Source: Novosphingobium sp.
GTDB taxonomy: Bacteria > Pseudomonadota > Alphaproteobacteria > Sphingomonadales > Sphingomonadaceae
Assembly (NCBI RefSeq): GCF_020852455.1
Contig: NZ_JADZAT010000010.1
Coordinates: 475,663-539,662, forward strand
Direction of reading: 5' to 3'
DNA length: 64,000 nucleotides
The notes under the pieces are model-generated. The model saw only the letters and a list, made by a program, of their open reading frames with translations, had not been told where the DNA came from and searched no databases. Shown here piece after piece: positions 36,504 through 45,568 of the stretch. Numbering within the stretch: position 1 is the first letter of the stretch; every line of letters begins with the position of its first letter. Position numbers and translations under genes: made by a program.

Positions 36504-37664
36504 TCACCCCTCGGCCAGTGCCATCTGCTCTTCGCAGATTTCGTGGAACCGGCGGATCCCGCCTTCCAGCGTGCCCAGCGTCAGTTCGCTGATCGCGCCG
36601 CTGGCCAGGCCCTGCTGGCCGAGCGCGGCGGCGCGGAAATCCTCACTGGCGAAAACGCCACCATCGAGCAGGCGCCAGCTGCGTTCCCAGTGATCGCGGG
36701 CCTTGTCGTCGCGCGGTGCTTCGGGGATCAGCATGAAATCCTCGACCAGGGTGCGGTCATGCCCCTGCGGCCACAGCGTCATCACGTTGATGTAATCGGG
36801 GCTGATCACCAGCACCGTGGCCGGGAACAGCTGGTAGGCGAAAGTGCCGATCCGGCGCAGCGCGGTCATATCGGCAAGGTCGACACCTTCCAGTTCCTCG
36901 GCTCGGCAGACCAGGCTGCGCTGGTGCGGACCCAGACAATCGCCGCTGGTCACGCCGTCCTTGAAGAAGGGCCCGATCGTCGCGGCGTGAAGCCGCGCGA
37001 CATGGTAGCTTTCCAGGAAGGCGTCCATGATCAGCTTCCAGTTGGAAGCAACATCATGCGTATGACGGCGAAACAGGTGCAGGCCGCGCATCGCGAAAGC
37101 ATCGAAATCGCGTCCCAGTTCGCGGGCCAGCATGAAATCGGCATCGCTGCGCGGTGCGTACCAGATCAGCCCTCCGGCCTCGCAGCTGGGCAATTCGACC
37201 AGGCCAAAGTCGGACTTGTCGAGCCCGGGGAAAATATCCGCGCGGGGCAGGGCGAGCAGGCGCCCGTCGGTTGAAAAGGTCCAGGCGTGGTACGGGCAAG
37301 TCATCCGCTTGGAACATTGCGCCGCGTCACCTTCGACCAGGCGGGTGCCGCGATGGCGGCAGACGTTGAGGAAGACGTGGATTTCGCCCTGATCGTCGCG
37401 AGTCACCAGCAGCGGCTTGCCGGTGGCATCGTGCGGGACCGCCATGTTCGGCTGCGGCAACAGCGCCGAGGGGCAAATCACCTGCGGTGCCCGGGCAAAA
37501 ATCAGCGCCTGCTCGCGGTCCCAATAGCACGGATCGGTATAGACCGATGCTGGGACCGTGGCGATCGCCTGATTGCTGCGCGCGCAGCCAGTGGCGATCA
37601 GTTCCGCCAGGGCAAGCTGCCCATCTGTCGGGCGAGTTCCGGGAAGCGTGGATGTCCTGTCCAT
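36504..37664 (-). CDS. Rieske non-heme iron aromatic ring-hydroxylating oxygenase, alpha subunit
   Basis: The 386-residue protein has a Rieske [2Fe-2S] domain with ligands in CRHRG and CPYH (C-x-H-x18-C-x2-H), then the catalytic domain with the mononuclear iron site in NWKLIMDAFLESYHVARLH (two His) and probably the Asp of SEDFRAA. It would hydroxylate an aromatic or quaternary-amine substrate, using electrons from a separate reductase. No beta subunit, ferredoxin or reductase gene is adjacent, so partners must be elsewhere. It is divergent from the AmpG-like permease. Confidence 0.9.
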   Translation of the reverse strand: MDRTSTLPGTRPTDGQLALAELIATGCARSNQAIATVPASVYTDPCYWDREQALIFARAPQVICPSALLPQPNMAVPHDATGKPLLVTRDDQGEIHVFLNVCRHRGTRLVEGDAAQCSKRMTCPYHAWTFSTDGRLLALPRADIFPGLDKSDFGLVELPSCEAGGLIWYAPRSDADFMLARELGRDFDAFAMRGLHLFRRHTHDVASNWKLIMDAFLESYHVARLHAATIGPFFKDGVTSGDCLGPHQRSLVCRAEELEGVDLADMTALRRIGTFAYQLFPATVLVISPDYINVMTLWPQGHDRTLVEDFMLIPEAPRDDKARDHWERSWRLLDGGVFASEDFRAAALGQQGLASGAISELTLGTLEGGIRRFHEICEEQMALAEG

Positions 37665-37737
37665 AGGGACTAGGCATAGCGCATTTCGGCGCTAGGTTCG
37701 CTCACAAATTCATCAGAGATTTGAAGGGGACGCCGCC

Positions 37738-39099
37738 TTGTCTGCCACATTCTGGATCATCGCAGGCTGCGTGGTCGCCATTGCACTGTTGGCCCGACGG
37801 GTCCCGGCGCTGCACCCCTATCTTGAAAAGGAATCACTGGCCGCGTTTTTCGTCGGGGTGTCTTCGGGATTCCCTTATGCGATGATCGGCGCAACCCTGA
37901 CGACCCGGTTGGCGCAGGATGGGATCGACAAGAAGACGGTAACCGCTTTCACGTTGGCCTTCCTGGTTTACAACCTAAAGGTGTTCTGGGCCTGGATCGT
38001 CGATGGCGTGCGTTTGCCGTTGATCGGCCGGATGGGGCAACGAGTGTCCTGGATGCTGGTTGCGGGCACCATGGTGATTGCCGCAGTCGTCAACCTGGCG
38101 CTGGTTGATCCGACTGCGGATATCGCTGCGACGGCGACTGCCGCGATCCTGGTCGGCATTGCAGGAGCTACCTTTGATATCGTGATCGATGCCTATCGCA
38201 TCGAAACCCTTAAGCCTGAACAGTTGGGTGTTGGGTCGGGCATGTCGCAATATGGCTGGCGGATAGGGTCTGCCGGAGCTGGGGCCCTGGCATTGGTGGT
38301 CGCCGCCAAGAGTGGGTGGAGCAATGCCTACCTGGCCTGCGCCGTCTTTGCGCTGCCGGCGATGTTGACCGCGCTGGTGCTGGGTGAACCGCAACGGCAT
38401 CGCGAGCCGACGGCACGCAAAGGCCTGGCAGAAGTCTGGCAATCGATTGCCGGGCCATTCGCCGAGTTTTTTCAGCGCAGCGGGGCCGTGTTGGTCCTGG
38501 CATTCATCCTGGTTCACAAGATCGGAGATACCCTCGCTAACCTGACCTTCCGGCTGCTGTTCGACGATCTTGGCTTCAGCAACGAAGAAATTGCGCTTTG
38601 GGACGTCGGGGTTGGGTTCTGGGCGTACCTGATTGGGATTTTCATAGGCGGTGTGGCCTATGCCCGGATGGGGCTGAAACGATCAGTGCTGCTGGCATTG
38701 GTTTTGATGTGCATTTCCAACTTCAGCTTTGCCGCACTGGCAGCGGCGGGGCATTCGAATATTGGCATGGCGGCGGCGATCGGATTTGAAAATGCGGCTT
38801 CCGGTTTCGGCGGGGTGGTTGTCGTGGCCTACTTCTCAGCTCTGTGCGACTTGCGATTTACCGCTGCGCAGTATGCGCTGATCTCGGCGGGCGCGAGTGT
38901 GATCGGGCGATTCGTTACCGGGACTACCGCAGGCGGAATGATCGAGCAGATGGGGTATGTGAGTTTCTATCTGCTCACCACCGCACTGGCGATACCGGGC
39001 ATTCTGCTATTCTGGTGGATGAGCCGTACCGGCCTGGTCGATGCCGCGATGGGAACGGCAGGTGGCGGTAAGGACGGTAACGCGGAAACGTTACACTGA
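37738..39099 (+). CDS. AmpG-like MFS permease
   Basis: The 453-residue protein starts at a TTG (37738) with a GAAGGGGA site 8 nt upstream. It has about 12-14 membrane segments and the AmpG pattern FVGVSSGFPYAMIGATLTTRLAQDGIDKKTVTAFTLAFLVYNLKVFWAWIVDGVRLPLIGRMGQRVSWM. AmpG proteins import anhydro-muropeptides for murein recycling and beta-lactamase induction; substrate assignment here rests on the family only. Its stop abuts the folC stop of the opposite strand with no bases between. Confidence 0.9.
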   Translation: MSATFWIIAGCVVAIALLARRVPALHPYLEKESLAAFFVGVSSGFPYAMIGATLTTRLAQDGIDKKTVTAFTLAFLVYNLKVFWAWIVDGVRLPLIGRMGQRVSWMLVAGTMVIAAVVNLALVDPTADIAATATAAILVGIAGATFDIVIDAYRIETLKPEQLGVGSGMSQYGWRIGSAGAGALALVVAAKSGWSNAYLACAVFALPAMLTALVLGEPQRHREPTARKGLAEVWQSIAGPFAEFFQRSGAVLVLAFILVHKIGDTLANLTFRLLFDDLGFSNEEIALWDVGVGFWAYLIGIFIGGVAYARMGLKRSVLLALVLMCISNFSFAALAAAGHSNIGMAAAIGFENAASGFGGVVVVAYFSALCDLRFTAAQYALISAGASVIGRFVTGTTAGGMIEQMGYVSFYLLTTALAIPGILLFWWMSRTGLVDAAMGTAGGGKDGNAETLH

Positions 39100-40407
39100 T
39101 CAGTCCGGAAATTCCCGGTTGAGCCGCAGGACTTCCCCGGCCAGGTAAAGCGACCCGGCAATCAGCACGTCACCTTCGCCCGGCAGAGCCCGAAGCGCGG
39201 CCTCAACATCGACGAAGGGGCGCACCGGCAGGTCAGCATGGCGCGCGATCTCTTCCGGCGTGTGCGCTTCATGCCCTGGGGCGGGCACCACTGAAAGGCT
39301 GAGAAGCCTGCCCTTGAGCGGCGCGACGATCGCCGCCGGATCTTTGCTGGAAAGCATGCCGGTGATGAGGTGGAACGGCGCAGTACCCGCAAAATGCCGG
39401 GCAATCGCCAATCCGGCATCGACATTGTGCCCGCCATCGAGCCAGACCTTGCACCCGGGCACCAAAGCGGTCAGCGGGCCATCGGCGAGCAGCTGCAAGC
39501 GGGCAGGCCAGCGTGCGGCGCGGATGCCCTTGGCCATGGCTGCGGGTGAAACCGCAACTTGCGACTGGTGGCGCAGCATCGCCACGGCGAGCGCGGCATT
39601 GTCGGCCTGGTGCTTGCCCGCCAAGGTAGGGAGGGGCAGGGTGAGTTCACCCTCACGGTCGCGGTAGTTAATCTGTTCACCCAGTTCGGCAATCCAATCG
39701 AGATCGCGGATCGCGGTGCGGGCGCCGACCTTCATGGCGTGATCGATGACCGTCTTGGTCACGTCCGGTGCATAGGACTGGGTCACCAGCGGAACACCGG
39801 GCCGCGCAATGCCGGCCTTCTCAAAGGCAATTCGGCACATTGGTTTCTGCGGCACACCATCTTCAGGCACCAGCAGGAAACTCTCATGGTCGATCCCCAA
39901 GGTGGCGATCCCGCAGGCGGCCTGATGATCGAGCACGTTGGTCGCATCGAACCGCCCGCCCAGGCCAACCTCAATCACGCAGGCGTCGGCGGGAATGCGA
40001 TGAAGGGCCAGGAACGTGGCCGCAGTGGTCACTTCGAAGAAGCTGGGGGAGAGGTCTTCGCCCAGATCGAGCACTTCCTGCAACAGGTCGGCCAGCAGGT
40101 CGTCCGAAATCAGCTCGCCCGCCACCCGGATGCGTTCGTTGTAGCGTACCAGGTGCGGCTTTGTGGCAGCATGGACGGTGTAGCCCTCGGCCTCCAGCAT
40201 CGCCCGCAGATAGGCACAGGTGCTGCCTTTGCCGTTGGTCCCGGCAACATGGAACACCGGCGGCAGATGCTTGTGCGGATCGCCCAGCCGCGCCAGCAGT
40301 TCATGGATCACCTCCAGCCCCAGCCGCCCGGTCGGCAGGCTCAGCGCCCCCAGCCGGTCAAGCTGCGCCTGGACGCGCGGGTGGTCGGAGACGGCGAAGT
40401 CCTTCAC
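39100..40407 (-). CDS. folC: Bifunctional folylpolyglutamate synthase / dihydrofolate synthase
   Basis: The 435-residue enzyme adds Glu to dihydropteroate and to folates. Visible are VFHVAGTNGKGSTCAYLRAMLEAEGYTVHAATKPHLVRYNERIRV (P-loop GTNGKGS), FFEVTTAATFLALHRIPADACVIEVGLGGRFDATNVL, GIATLGIDHESFL and the C-terminal WLDGGHNVDAGLAIA. It is the last gene of the trpB-trpA-accD-folC run, 5 bp after accD. Confidence 0.95.
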   Translation of the reverse strand: MKDFAVSDHPRVQAQLDRLGALSLPTGRLGLEVIHELLARLGDPHKHLPPVFHVAGTNGKGSTCAYLRAMLEAEGYTVHAATKPHLVRYNERIRVAGELISDDLLADLLQEVLDLGEDLSPSFFEVTTAATFLALHRIPADACVIEVGLGGRFDATNVLDHQAACGIATLGIDHESFLLVPEDGVPQKPMCRIAFEKAGIARPGVPLVTQSYAPDVTKTVIDHAMKVGARTAIRDLDWIAELGEQINYRDREGELTLPLPTLAGKHQADNAALAVAMLRHQSQVAVSPAAMAKGIRAARWPARLQLLADGPLTALVPGCKVWLDGGHNVDAGLAIARHFAGTAPFHLITGMLSSKDPAAIVAPLKGRLLSLSVVPAPGHEAHTPEEIARHADLPVRPFVDVEAALRALPGEGDVLIAGSLYLAGEVLRLNREFPD

Positions 40408-40412
40408 GCGGC

Positions 40413-41261
40413 TCAGGCCGCCTTGGCTGCCGTCAGGTAGTCAAGCAGGCTCGCCAGCGTGGCCTTCAGTTCGCGGCGGTGCACCACCATGTCGACCATG
40501 CCGTGTTCGTGCAGGTATTCGGCACGCTGAAAGCCTTCGGGCAGCTTTTCGCGGATCGTGTCCTGGATAACGCGCTGGCCGGCGAAACCGATCAAGCAGC
40601 CGGGTTCGGCAATGTGGACATCGCCCAGCATCGCATAACTAGCGGTAACCCCGCCGGTGGTCGGATCGGTCAGCACCACGATGTAGGGCAGGCCGGCACG
40701 CCTGAGGCGGCTGATTGCGACGGTGGCCTTGGGCATCTGCATCAGGCTGAGAATACCCTCCTGCATCCGCGCGCCGCCGGCGGCGGTGCAGATCACATAG
40801 CCGCACTTGTCCTTGATCGCGCGATCGATCCCGGCAACGAAGGTCGACCCCACTGCCATGCCCATCGACCCGCCCATGAAGGCAAAGTCCTGGACGCCCA
40901 GCACCACCTTGTGTCCGTCGATTGTGCCGGCGGCATTGGTCAGCGCATCGGGATGCGGATTGGCGGCGCGGGCAGCCTTGAGTCGTTCGGGGTACTTCTT
41001 CGAATCCTTGAACTTCAGCGGGTCTTCCTTGACCTTGGGCGTTTCAAGGATCGTGAAGCCTTCGTCCAGCAGGTGCGCAAAGCGAGCGTCGGCGCCGATC
41101 CGGCCATGATGATCGCAGCGCGGGCAGACGCTCTGGTTGTCTTCGTATTCCTTGGTGAACAGCATTTCCTTGCACGAAGGGCAGCTCGTCCACAGGTTGT
41201 CGGGCGTGTCGCGCTTGTCCTTGAACGGCAGCGCTTTGCGAACGCGATCAATCCAGCTCAT
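40413..41261 (-). CDS. accD: Acetyl-CoA carboxylase carboxyltransferase subunit beta
   Basis: The 282-residue protein is the AccD subunit that, with AccA, transfers carboxyl from biotin to acetyl-CoA in the first step of fatty-acid synthesis. It has the N-terminal zinc ribbon [26 protein letters not shown] and the carboxyltransferase core [65 protein letters not shown] and [36 protein letters not shown]. Its start overlaps the trpA stop by 4 bp. Confidence 0.96.
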   Translation of the reverse strand: MSWIDRVRKALPFKDKRDTPDNLWTSCPSCKEMLFTKEYEDNQSVCPRCDHHGRIGADARFAHLLDEGFTILETPKVKEDPLKFKDSKKYPERLKAARAANPHPDALTNAAGTIDGHKVVLGVQDFAFMGGSMGMAVGSTFVAGIDRAIKDKCGYVICTAAGGARMQEGILSLMQMPKATVAISRLRRAGLPYIVVLTDPTTGGVTASYAMLGDVHIAEPGCLIGFAGQRVIQDTIREKLPEGFQRAEYLHEHGMVDMVVHRRELKATLASLLDYLTAAKAA

Positions 41262-42043
41262 GCGCTTTCCCTAGCGGAATGGACGGCATCGGCAAGCGCC
41301 TTGGTCAGGTCGAACACCGCCTTTGGGGCATCGGCGCCATGCTGGCCGACCAGCTCAACCAAAGCCGAGCCGACCACCACGCCGTGTGAGACCTTGGCAA
41401 TCGCCGCAGCCTGTTCCGGGGTGCGCACGCCAAAGCCGACCGCGATCGGCAAATCGGTCGCGGCCCTCAGCCGGGCCACAGCATCCTCGATGCTGGCCTG
41501 CGCGGCCTGCTGCAGTCCGGTGATCCCGGCAACCGAGACGTAATAGAGAAAACCTGACGATCCCTCCAGCACCGCCGGCAACCGCGCTGCATCGGTGGTG
41601 GGGGTAGCCAGGCGGATCAGGCTGACGCCAGCCGCGCGCAGCGCCGGGCCCAGCTCCTGGTCTTCCTCGGGCGGGATGTCGACGCAGATCACGCCATCGA
41701 CGCCGGCCTTGCGGCACTGGTCGGCGAACCATTCGGGCCCGCGGATCGTCATCGGGTTGGCATAGCCCATCAGTACCAGCGGGGTGCCGGGATGGCGCGC
41801 GCGGAAATCAGCAGCGATGCGGATGATGTCGGCGGTCTTGGTGCCGGCACCCAGGCTGCGCAGATTGGCCTGCTGGATCGCCGGGCCATCGGCCATCGGA
41901 TCGGTGAAGGGCATGCCCAGCTCGATCACATCGGCCCCGGCCTCGACCAGCGCGTCGAGAATGGTGTCGGTCGGTCCGTCGCCGCCGGTTACGAAGGTGA
42001 CGAGGGCAGGGCCCTTGGCGAAGGCGGACTGCAGGCGGCTCAC
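41258..42043 (-). CDS. trpA: Tryptophan synthase alpha subunit
   Basis: The 261-residue subunit cleaves indole-3-glycerol phosphate. I start at the GTG at 42043, which overlaps the trpB stop (GTGA); the frame is longer upstream but lies within trpB. Visible are [44 protein letters not shown] with the catalytic Glu (IELG) and Asp, [28 protein letters not shown] and [15 protein letters not shown]. It is coupled to trpB upstream and accD downstream. Confidence 0.96.
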   Translation of the reverse strand: MSRLQSAFAKGPALVTFVTGGDGPTDTILDALVEAGADVIELGMPFTDPMADGPAIQQANLRSLGAGTKTADIIRIAADFRARHPGTPLVLMGYANPMTIRGPEWFADQCRKAGVDGVICVDIPPEEDQELGPALRAAGVSLIRLATPTTDAARLPAVLEGSSGFLYYVSVAGITGLQQAAQASIEDAVARLRAATDLPIAVGFGVRTPEQAAAIAKVSHGVVVGSALVELVGQHGADAPKAVFDLTKALADAVHSARESA

Positions 42044-43257
42044 AGTTCCACCCCCAGGTGGTCCGCTACCGAGAAAATATCCTTGTCGCCGCGTCCGCAC
42101 AGGTTGGCGAGGATGATCTGGTCCTTGCCCATGGTCGGCGCGATCTTCTTCACTGCGGCGATCGCATGGCTGGGTTCCAACGCAGGGATGATCCCCTCGG
42201 TCCGGCACAGCAACTGGAAGGCGTCCAGCGCCTCGTCATCGGTTACGCTGGTATATTCGGCGCGGCCGACTTCCTTCAGCCAGGCGTGCTCCGGCCCGAT
42301 CCCTGGATAGTCGAGCCCCGCGCTGATCGAGTGGCCTTCGATGATCTGGCCATCTTCGTCCTGCAGCAGGTAGGTCTTGTTGCCGTGGAGGATGCCGGGG
42401 CGCCCGCCGGCTAGCGAAGCGGCGTGGTCCTTGTCGAGGCCATAGCCGGCTGCTTCGACGCCCAGCATCCTCACGCTCGGATCGTCGAGGAACGGGTGGA
42501 ACAGCCCGATCGCATTGCTGCCGCCGCCGATCGCCGCGACCAAAAGGTCAGGCAGGCGGCCGGTGCGGGCCAGCATCTGCGCGCGGGCTTCGCGGCCGAT
42601 CACGGACTGGAAATCGCGGACCAGCTCTGGATAGGGGTGCGGGCCGGCGGCGGTGCCGATGATGTAGAATGTATCGTGGACGTTCGCGACCCAGTCGCGC
42701 AGCGCCTCGTTCATGGCGTCCTTCAGCGTCGCGGCTCCGGCGGTAACCGGGCGGACTTCGGCGCCAAGCAGCTTCATGCGAAACACGTTGGGTGCCTGGC
42801 GGGCCACGTCGGTCGCGCCCATGAACACGGTGCAGGGCAGGCCGAACCGCGCGCAGACAGTCGCCGTGGCCACGCCGTGCTGACCCGCGCCGGTTTCGGC
42901 GATGATCCGGGTCTTGCCCATCCGCATCGCCAGCAGGATCTGGCCGATGCAGTTGTTGATCTTGTGCGCGCCGGTGTGGTTCAGCTCGTCGCGCTTGAAC
43001 CACACTTGTGCGCCGCCGAGTTCTTCAGTGATGCGCGGAGCAAAATAGAGCGGGCTGGGCCGACCTACATAGTGTTCAAGCAGATCGTCGAACTCGGCCT
43101 GGAAAGCCGGGTCGGCCTTGGCCTTGTTGTACTCCCGCTCAAGGTCGAGGATTAGCGGCATCAGCGTTTCGGCAACATAGCGCCCGCCGAACTGGCCAAA
43201 ATGGCCCCGGTCGTCAGGTTGGTTGCGGAACGAATTTTTTTGGTGCTCGGCGTTCAT
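42040..43257 (-). CDS. trpB: Tryptophan synthase beta subunit
   Basis: The 405-residue PLP enzyme condenses indole with serine. I start at the ATG at 43257 ([35 protein letters not shown]). The PLP lysine is in [17 protein letters not shown], the phosphate loop is [16 protein letters not shown], and the C-terminus shows [15 protein letters not shown]. The Rossmann-like PLP core and length are typical. trpF, normally adjacent in this group, is about 1.6 kb upstream, beyond two duplicated barrel genes. Confidence 0.97.
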   Translation of the reverse strand: MNAEHQKNSFRNQPDDRGHFGQFGGRYVAETLMPLILDLEREYNKAKADPAFQAEFDDLLEHYVGRPSPLYFAPRITEELGGAQVWFKRDELNHTGAHKINNCIGQILLAMRMGKTRIIAETGAGQHGVATATVCARFGLPCTVFMGATDVARQAPNVFRMKLLGAEVRPVTAGAATLKDAMNEALRDWVANVHDTFYIIGTAAGPHPYPELVRDFQSVIGREARAQMLARTGRLPDLLVAAIGGGSNAIGLFHPFLDDPSVRMLGVEAAGYGLDKDHAASLAGGRPGILHGNKTYLLQDEDGQIIEGHSISAGLDYPGIGPEHAWLKEVGRAEYTSVTDDEALDAFQLLCRTEGIIPALEPSHAIAAVKKIAPTMGKDQIILANLCGRGDKDIFSVADHLGVEL

Positions 43258-43720
43258 GACAGTGCCGCGCTTGGCAGAGTGGAGCGGTGAAGTCCAGCCT
43301 GCGCGCGGGATTGCGCGGCCCGGCATGACAAGCTGAGCGGTGCGGGGGTGTTGCGTAGGTGCAACAGCAAATGGGTCTCGCGAAGCGATCGCAGGAGAGG
43401 GGCATTGAAAGCTGTACATGTCGGCACCATTTGTCAGCGACAGGACCTGAGTGGCTTAGGCGGAATCTAGGTTTTCCGCATACTTTGGACATGTTCCGGT
43501 AACTTCTTCTTAAGAAATTCCTGACGACCGCATGTCGTATTTTTACAAAGTGCCCCCCGTTGATGACGGAAACATACAATAAATGTTGCATCAATGTCAC
43601 AGGTCTAGGTTTGATTGAGGTTATTTCGTCACGTTCATCTGGCGCTAAGCTTCGAAACCCCTAAATAGTCGTCGTCGATAAGACCAAAGGGGCGCAACAA
43701 CCTTTGCAGGAGTATCTGAA
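43258..43720. other. Divergent promoter region between trpB and a barrel-protein gene
   Basis: The 463-bp gap has no supported gene. Roughly 43480-43690 is markedly AT-richer than the rest of the window and probably holds the promoter of the barrel gene, with an AGGAG ribosome site at 43708. A small palindrome TGTTGC-GTAGGT-GCAACA lies near 43350-43367. No leader peptide with Trp codons or attenuator was recognised. Confidence 0.5.
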
Positions 43721-44188
43721 ATGAAAAAGTTTATCCTTCCCGTTCTGGCCACTCTGGCCGTCGCTACCCCGGCCATGGCCAACGAAGCTCGCGTTGAAGC
43801 GCGCGGCGGCGTGATCTGGTCGGGCGGCGGCAGCGAAGACGTCTGGGGCATGGCTGCCGGTTACGATTTCGATCTCGGCGAAAAGGCTTTCGCTGGCGTT
43901 GAAGTGTCGGGCGACAAGATTGGCACCAGCAACACTGTCGTTTCGTGGGGCTTCAGCACCCGCCTGGGCATGAAGGCCGGCGAAAAGACCCGTATTTACG
44001 CCAACGGTGGCTACAACACCAAGTATTGCGACTTCCCGGGCTGCGAAGGCCAGTGGGCTCTCGGTGCTGGCGCTGAACAGACCGTTTCGGGTCCGGTTTA
44101 CGTCAAGGTGGAATATCGCCACCTGTTCGAAAAGGGCCTGGTGCCCAGCGCGGACGCTCTCGGAGCTGGCGTTGGCGTGCGCTTCTAA
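43721..44188 (+). CDS. Outer-membrane beta-barrel protein, copy 1
   Basis: This 155-residue protein has a signal peptide (KKFILPVLATLAVATPAMA) and a mature domain of alternating strands ending in a terminal Phe (GVGVRF), the outer-membrane barrel signature: EARVEARGGVIW, WGMAAGYDFDLGEKAFAGVEVSGDKIG, TRIYANGGYNTKYC, VYVKVEYRHLF. Two cysteines flank a short loop (YCDFPGCEG). It has a close paralogue 200 bp downstream. Predicted as a small eight-strand barrel of the Opr/OmpA-N type. Ribosome site AGGAG. Confidence 0.85.
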   Translation: MKKFILPVLATLAVATPAMANEARVEARGGVIWSGGGSEDVWGMAAGYDFDLGEKAFAGVEVSGDKIGTSNTVVSWGFSTRLGMKAGEKTRIYANGGYNTKYCDFPGCEGQWALGAGAEQTVSGPVYVKVEYRHLFEKGLVPSADALGAGVGVRF

Positions 44189-44211
44189 GCGCACTGCCAA
44201 GCAAACGATTG

Positions 44212-44239
44212 GGGCGGTCCGGCAACGGGCCGCCCTTTT
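44212..44239 (+). terminator. Rho-independent terminator of barrel gene 1
   Basis: GGGCGGTCC-GGCAAC-GGGCCGCCC (9 bp with one G-U) runs into TTTT. The identical hairpin follows barrel gene 2. Confidence 0.88.
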
Positions 44240-44389
44240 CATATCTGCACGTCTGGTCAATTCGGGGGATGTTGCCGAAACAGCACATTTAGTTTCCAAA
44301 ACGTCACACGGCAGTTGATTGTTAACCGGTGCAGTGGTTAGGGCTGAAACCAGCTTTCGACCTGATTTTGATTTTGAGGACTACAAACC

Positions 44390-44848
44390 ATGAAGAAGTT
44401 CATCCTGCCCGTTCTTGCATCGCTTGCCGTTGCTGCCCCCGCCATGGCTGGCGAAGCCCGCGTTGAAGCGCGCGGCGGTGTCGTTTGGGACGGTTCCAAC
44501 AGCGAAGATTTCTGGGGCATGGCCGCTGGCTATGACTTCGACCTTGACGACAAGGCCTTCCTGGGTCTCGAAGTTTCGGGCGACAAGATCGGAAGCTCGG
44601 GCACCAAGGTTGCCTTCGGCTTCACCGGCCGCGCCGGTGTCAAGGTGCTCGAAAAGGGCAAGCTGTTCGTTGACACTGGCTACACCACCGAACCCTGCAA
44701 CGGCTGCGACGGTGCGGTGCACTTTGGCGGCGGCTACCAGCACTCGATCACCGACAACATCTATGTGAAGGTGGCCTATCGCCGGTTCTTCTACAGCACC
44801 GCCAGCGATCTCAACGCGGCTACCGCTGGCGTCGGCTTCAAGTTCTAA
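44390..44848 (+). CDS. Outer-membrane beta-barrel protein, copy 2
   Basis: This 152-residue paralogue of the upstream barrel keeps the identical signal start (KKFILPVLA), the EARVEARGGVVW strand, FWGMAAGYDFDLDDKAFLGLEVSGDKIG, two cysteines in a short loop (PCNGCDG) and a terminal Phe (GVGFKF). Divergence is concentrated in the central loops. GAGGA ribosome site. A tandem duplication of the gene with its terminator is the simplest origin. Confidence 0.85.
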   Translation: MKKFILPVLASLAVAAPAMAGEARVEARGGVVWDGSNSEDFWGMAAGYDFDLDDKAFLGLEVSGDKIGSSGTKVAFGFTGRAGVKVLEKGKLFVDTGYTTEPCNGCDGAVHFGGGYQHSITDNIYVKVAYRRFFYSTASDLNAATAGVGFKF

Positions 44849-44873
44849 GCCGCAAGCCAACACGGCATGCAAA

Positions 44874-44901
44874 GGGCGGTCCGGCAACGGGCCGCCCTTT
44901 T
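44874..44901. terminator. Terminator of barrel gene 2, shared with trpF end
   Basis: GGGCGGTCC-GGCAAC-GGGCCGCCC then TTTT, identical to the hairpin after copy 1. It lies 1 bp from the trpF stop on the opposite strand. Confidence 0.88.
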
Positions 44902-44902
44902 G

Positions 44903-45544
44903 CTATGCGCTGCGGGCGGCTTTGCAGAACGCGGCGATCTTGTCCGGATCCTTTACCCCGGGTGCGCTTTCAATCCCGCTGGCGGTATCGACCAGCGGCG
45001 CACCACTAATCCGCGCGGCTTCGGCGACGTTGTCGGCGGATAGTCCGCCGGCGAGGCCCCAGGGCAGGCCGAGCCGCAAGTTGCTGAGCAGCTTCCAGTC
45101 GAAGACCAGGCCCATACCGCCGGGCAGGGTGCCTTTGGGTGTCTTGGCATCGAACAGTACCAGTTGCACGGCCTCGCGATAGCGCTCGGCCCGGGCAATA
45201 TCGTCCGGCCCGGCAACGCTGATTACTTTCCAAACGGGCAGTCCCAGCCGGCTGCCAAGCTGGGCGGCCCGTTCGGGGTTTTCTCCGCCATGCAACTGGA
45301 CCGCGTCGAGCCTCGCTGCCGCTGCTGCCTCGGCCATCGCGGCTTCATCGGCATCGACGAAGACCCCGACCCGGGTGATCCGCCCCTCGGCCCTGACGCC
45401 CAGCGCGGCGGCCTGATCCAGCGCCAGGAACCGCGGTGAGGGCGGGTAGAAGTTGAACCCGACATAGTCCGCACACGCCGCCAGCGCCGCGTCGAGCGCT
45501 TCAGGGGTGTTGATACCGCACAGTTTGATGGCCGGGGCGGGCAT
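44903..45544 (-). CDS. trpF: Phosphoribosylanthranilate isomerase
   Basis: The 213-residue TIM-barrel isomerase acts in tryptophan synthesis before TrpC. It has IKLCGINTPEALDAAL (catalytic Cys in KLCG), VGFNFYPPSPRFL, VGVFVD, VQLHGGENPE, LLFDAK-type strand VLFDAKTPKGTLPGGMGLVFDW (catalytic Asp) and PWGLAGGLSADNVAEAARISGAPLVDTASGIESAPGVKD. It stands alone, separated from trpBA by the two barrel genes. Confidence 0.95.
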   Translation of the reverse strand: MPAPAIKLCGINTPEALDAALAACADYVGFNFYPPSPRFLALDQAAALGVRAEGRITRVGVFVDADEAAMAEAAAAARLDAVQLHGGENPERAAQLGSRLGLPVWKVISVAGPDDIARAERYREAVQLVLFDAKTPKGTLPGGMGLVFDWKLLSNLRLGLPWGLAGGLSADNVAEAARISGAPLVDTASGIESAPGVKDPDKIAAFCKAARSA

Positions 45545-45568
45545 GTGCCGCCCCTAGCCGCCCGGCGC

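Noticed and set aside
43258..43480. Possible trp attenuator or leader peptide upstream of trpB
   Set aside because: No frame with clustered Trp codons and no terminator/antiterminator pair was found.
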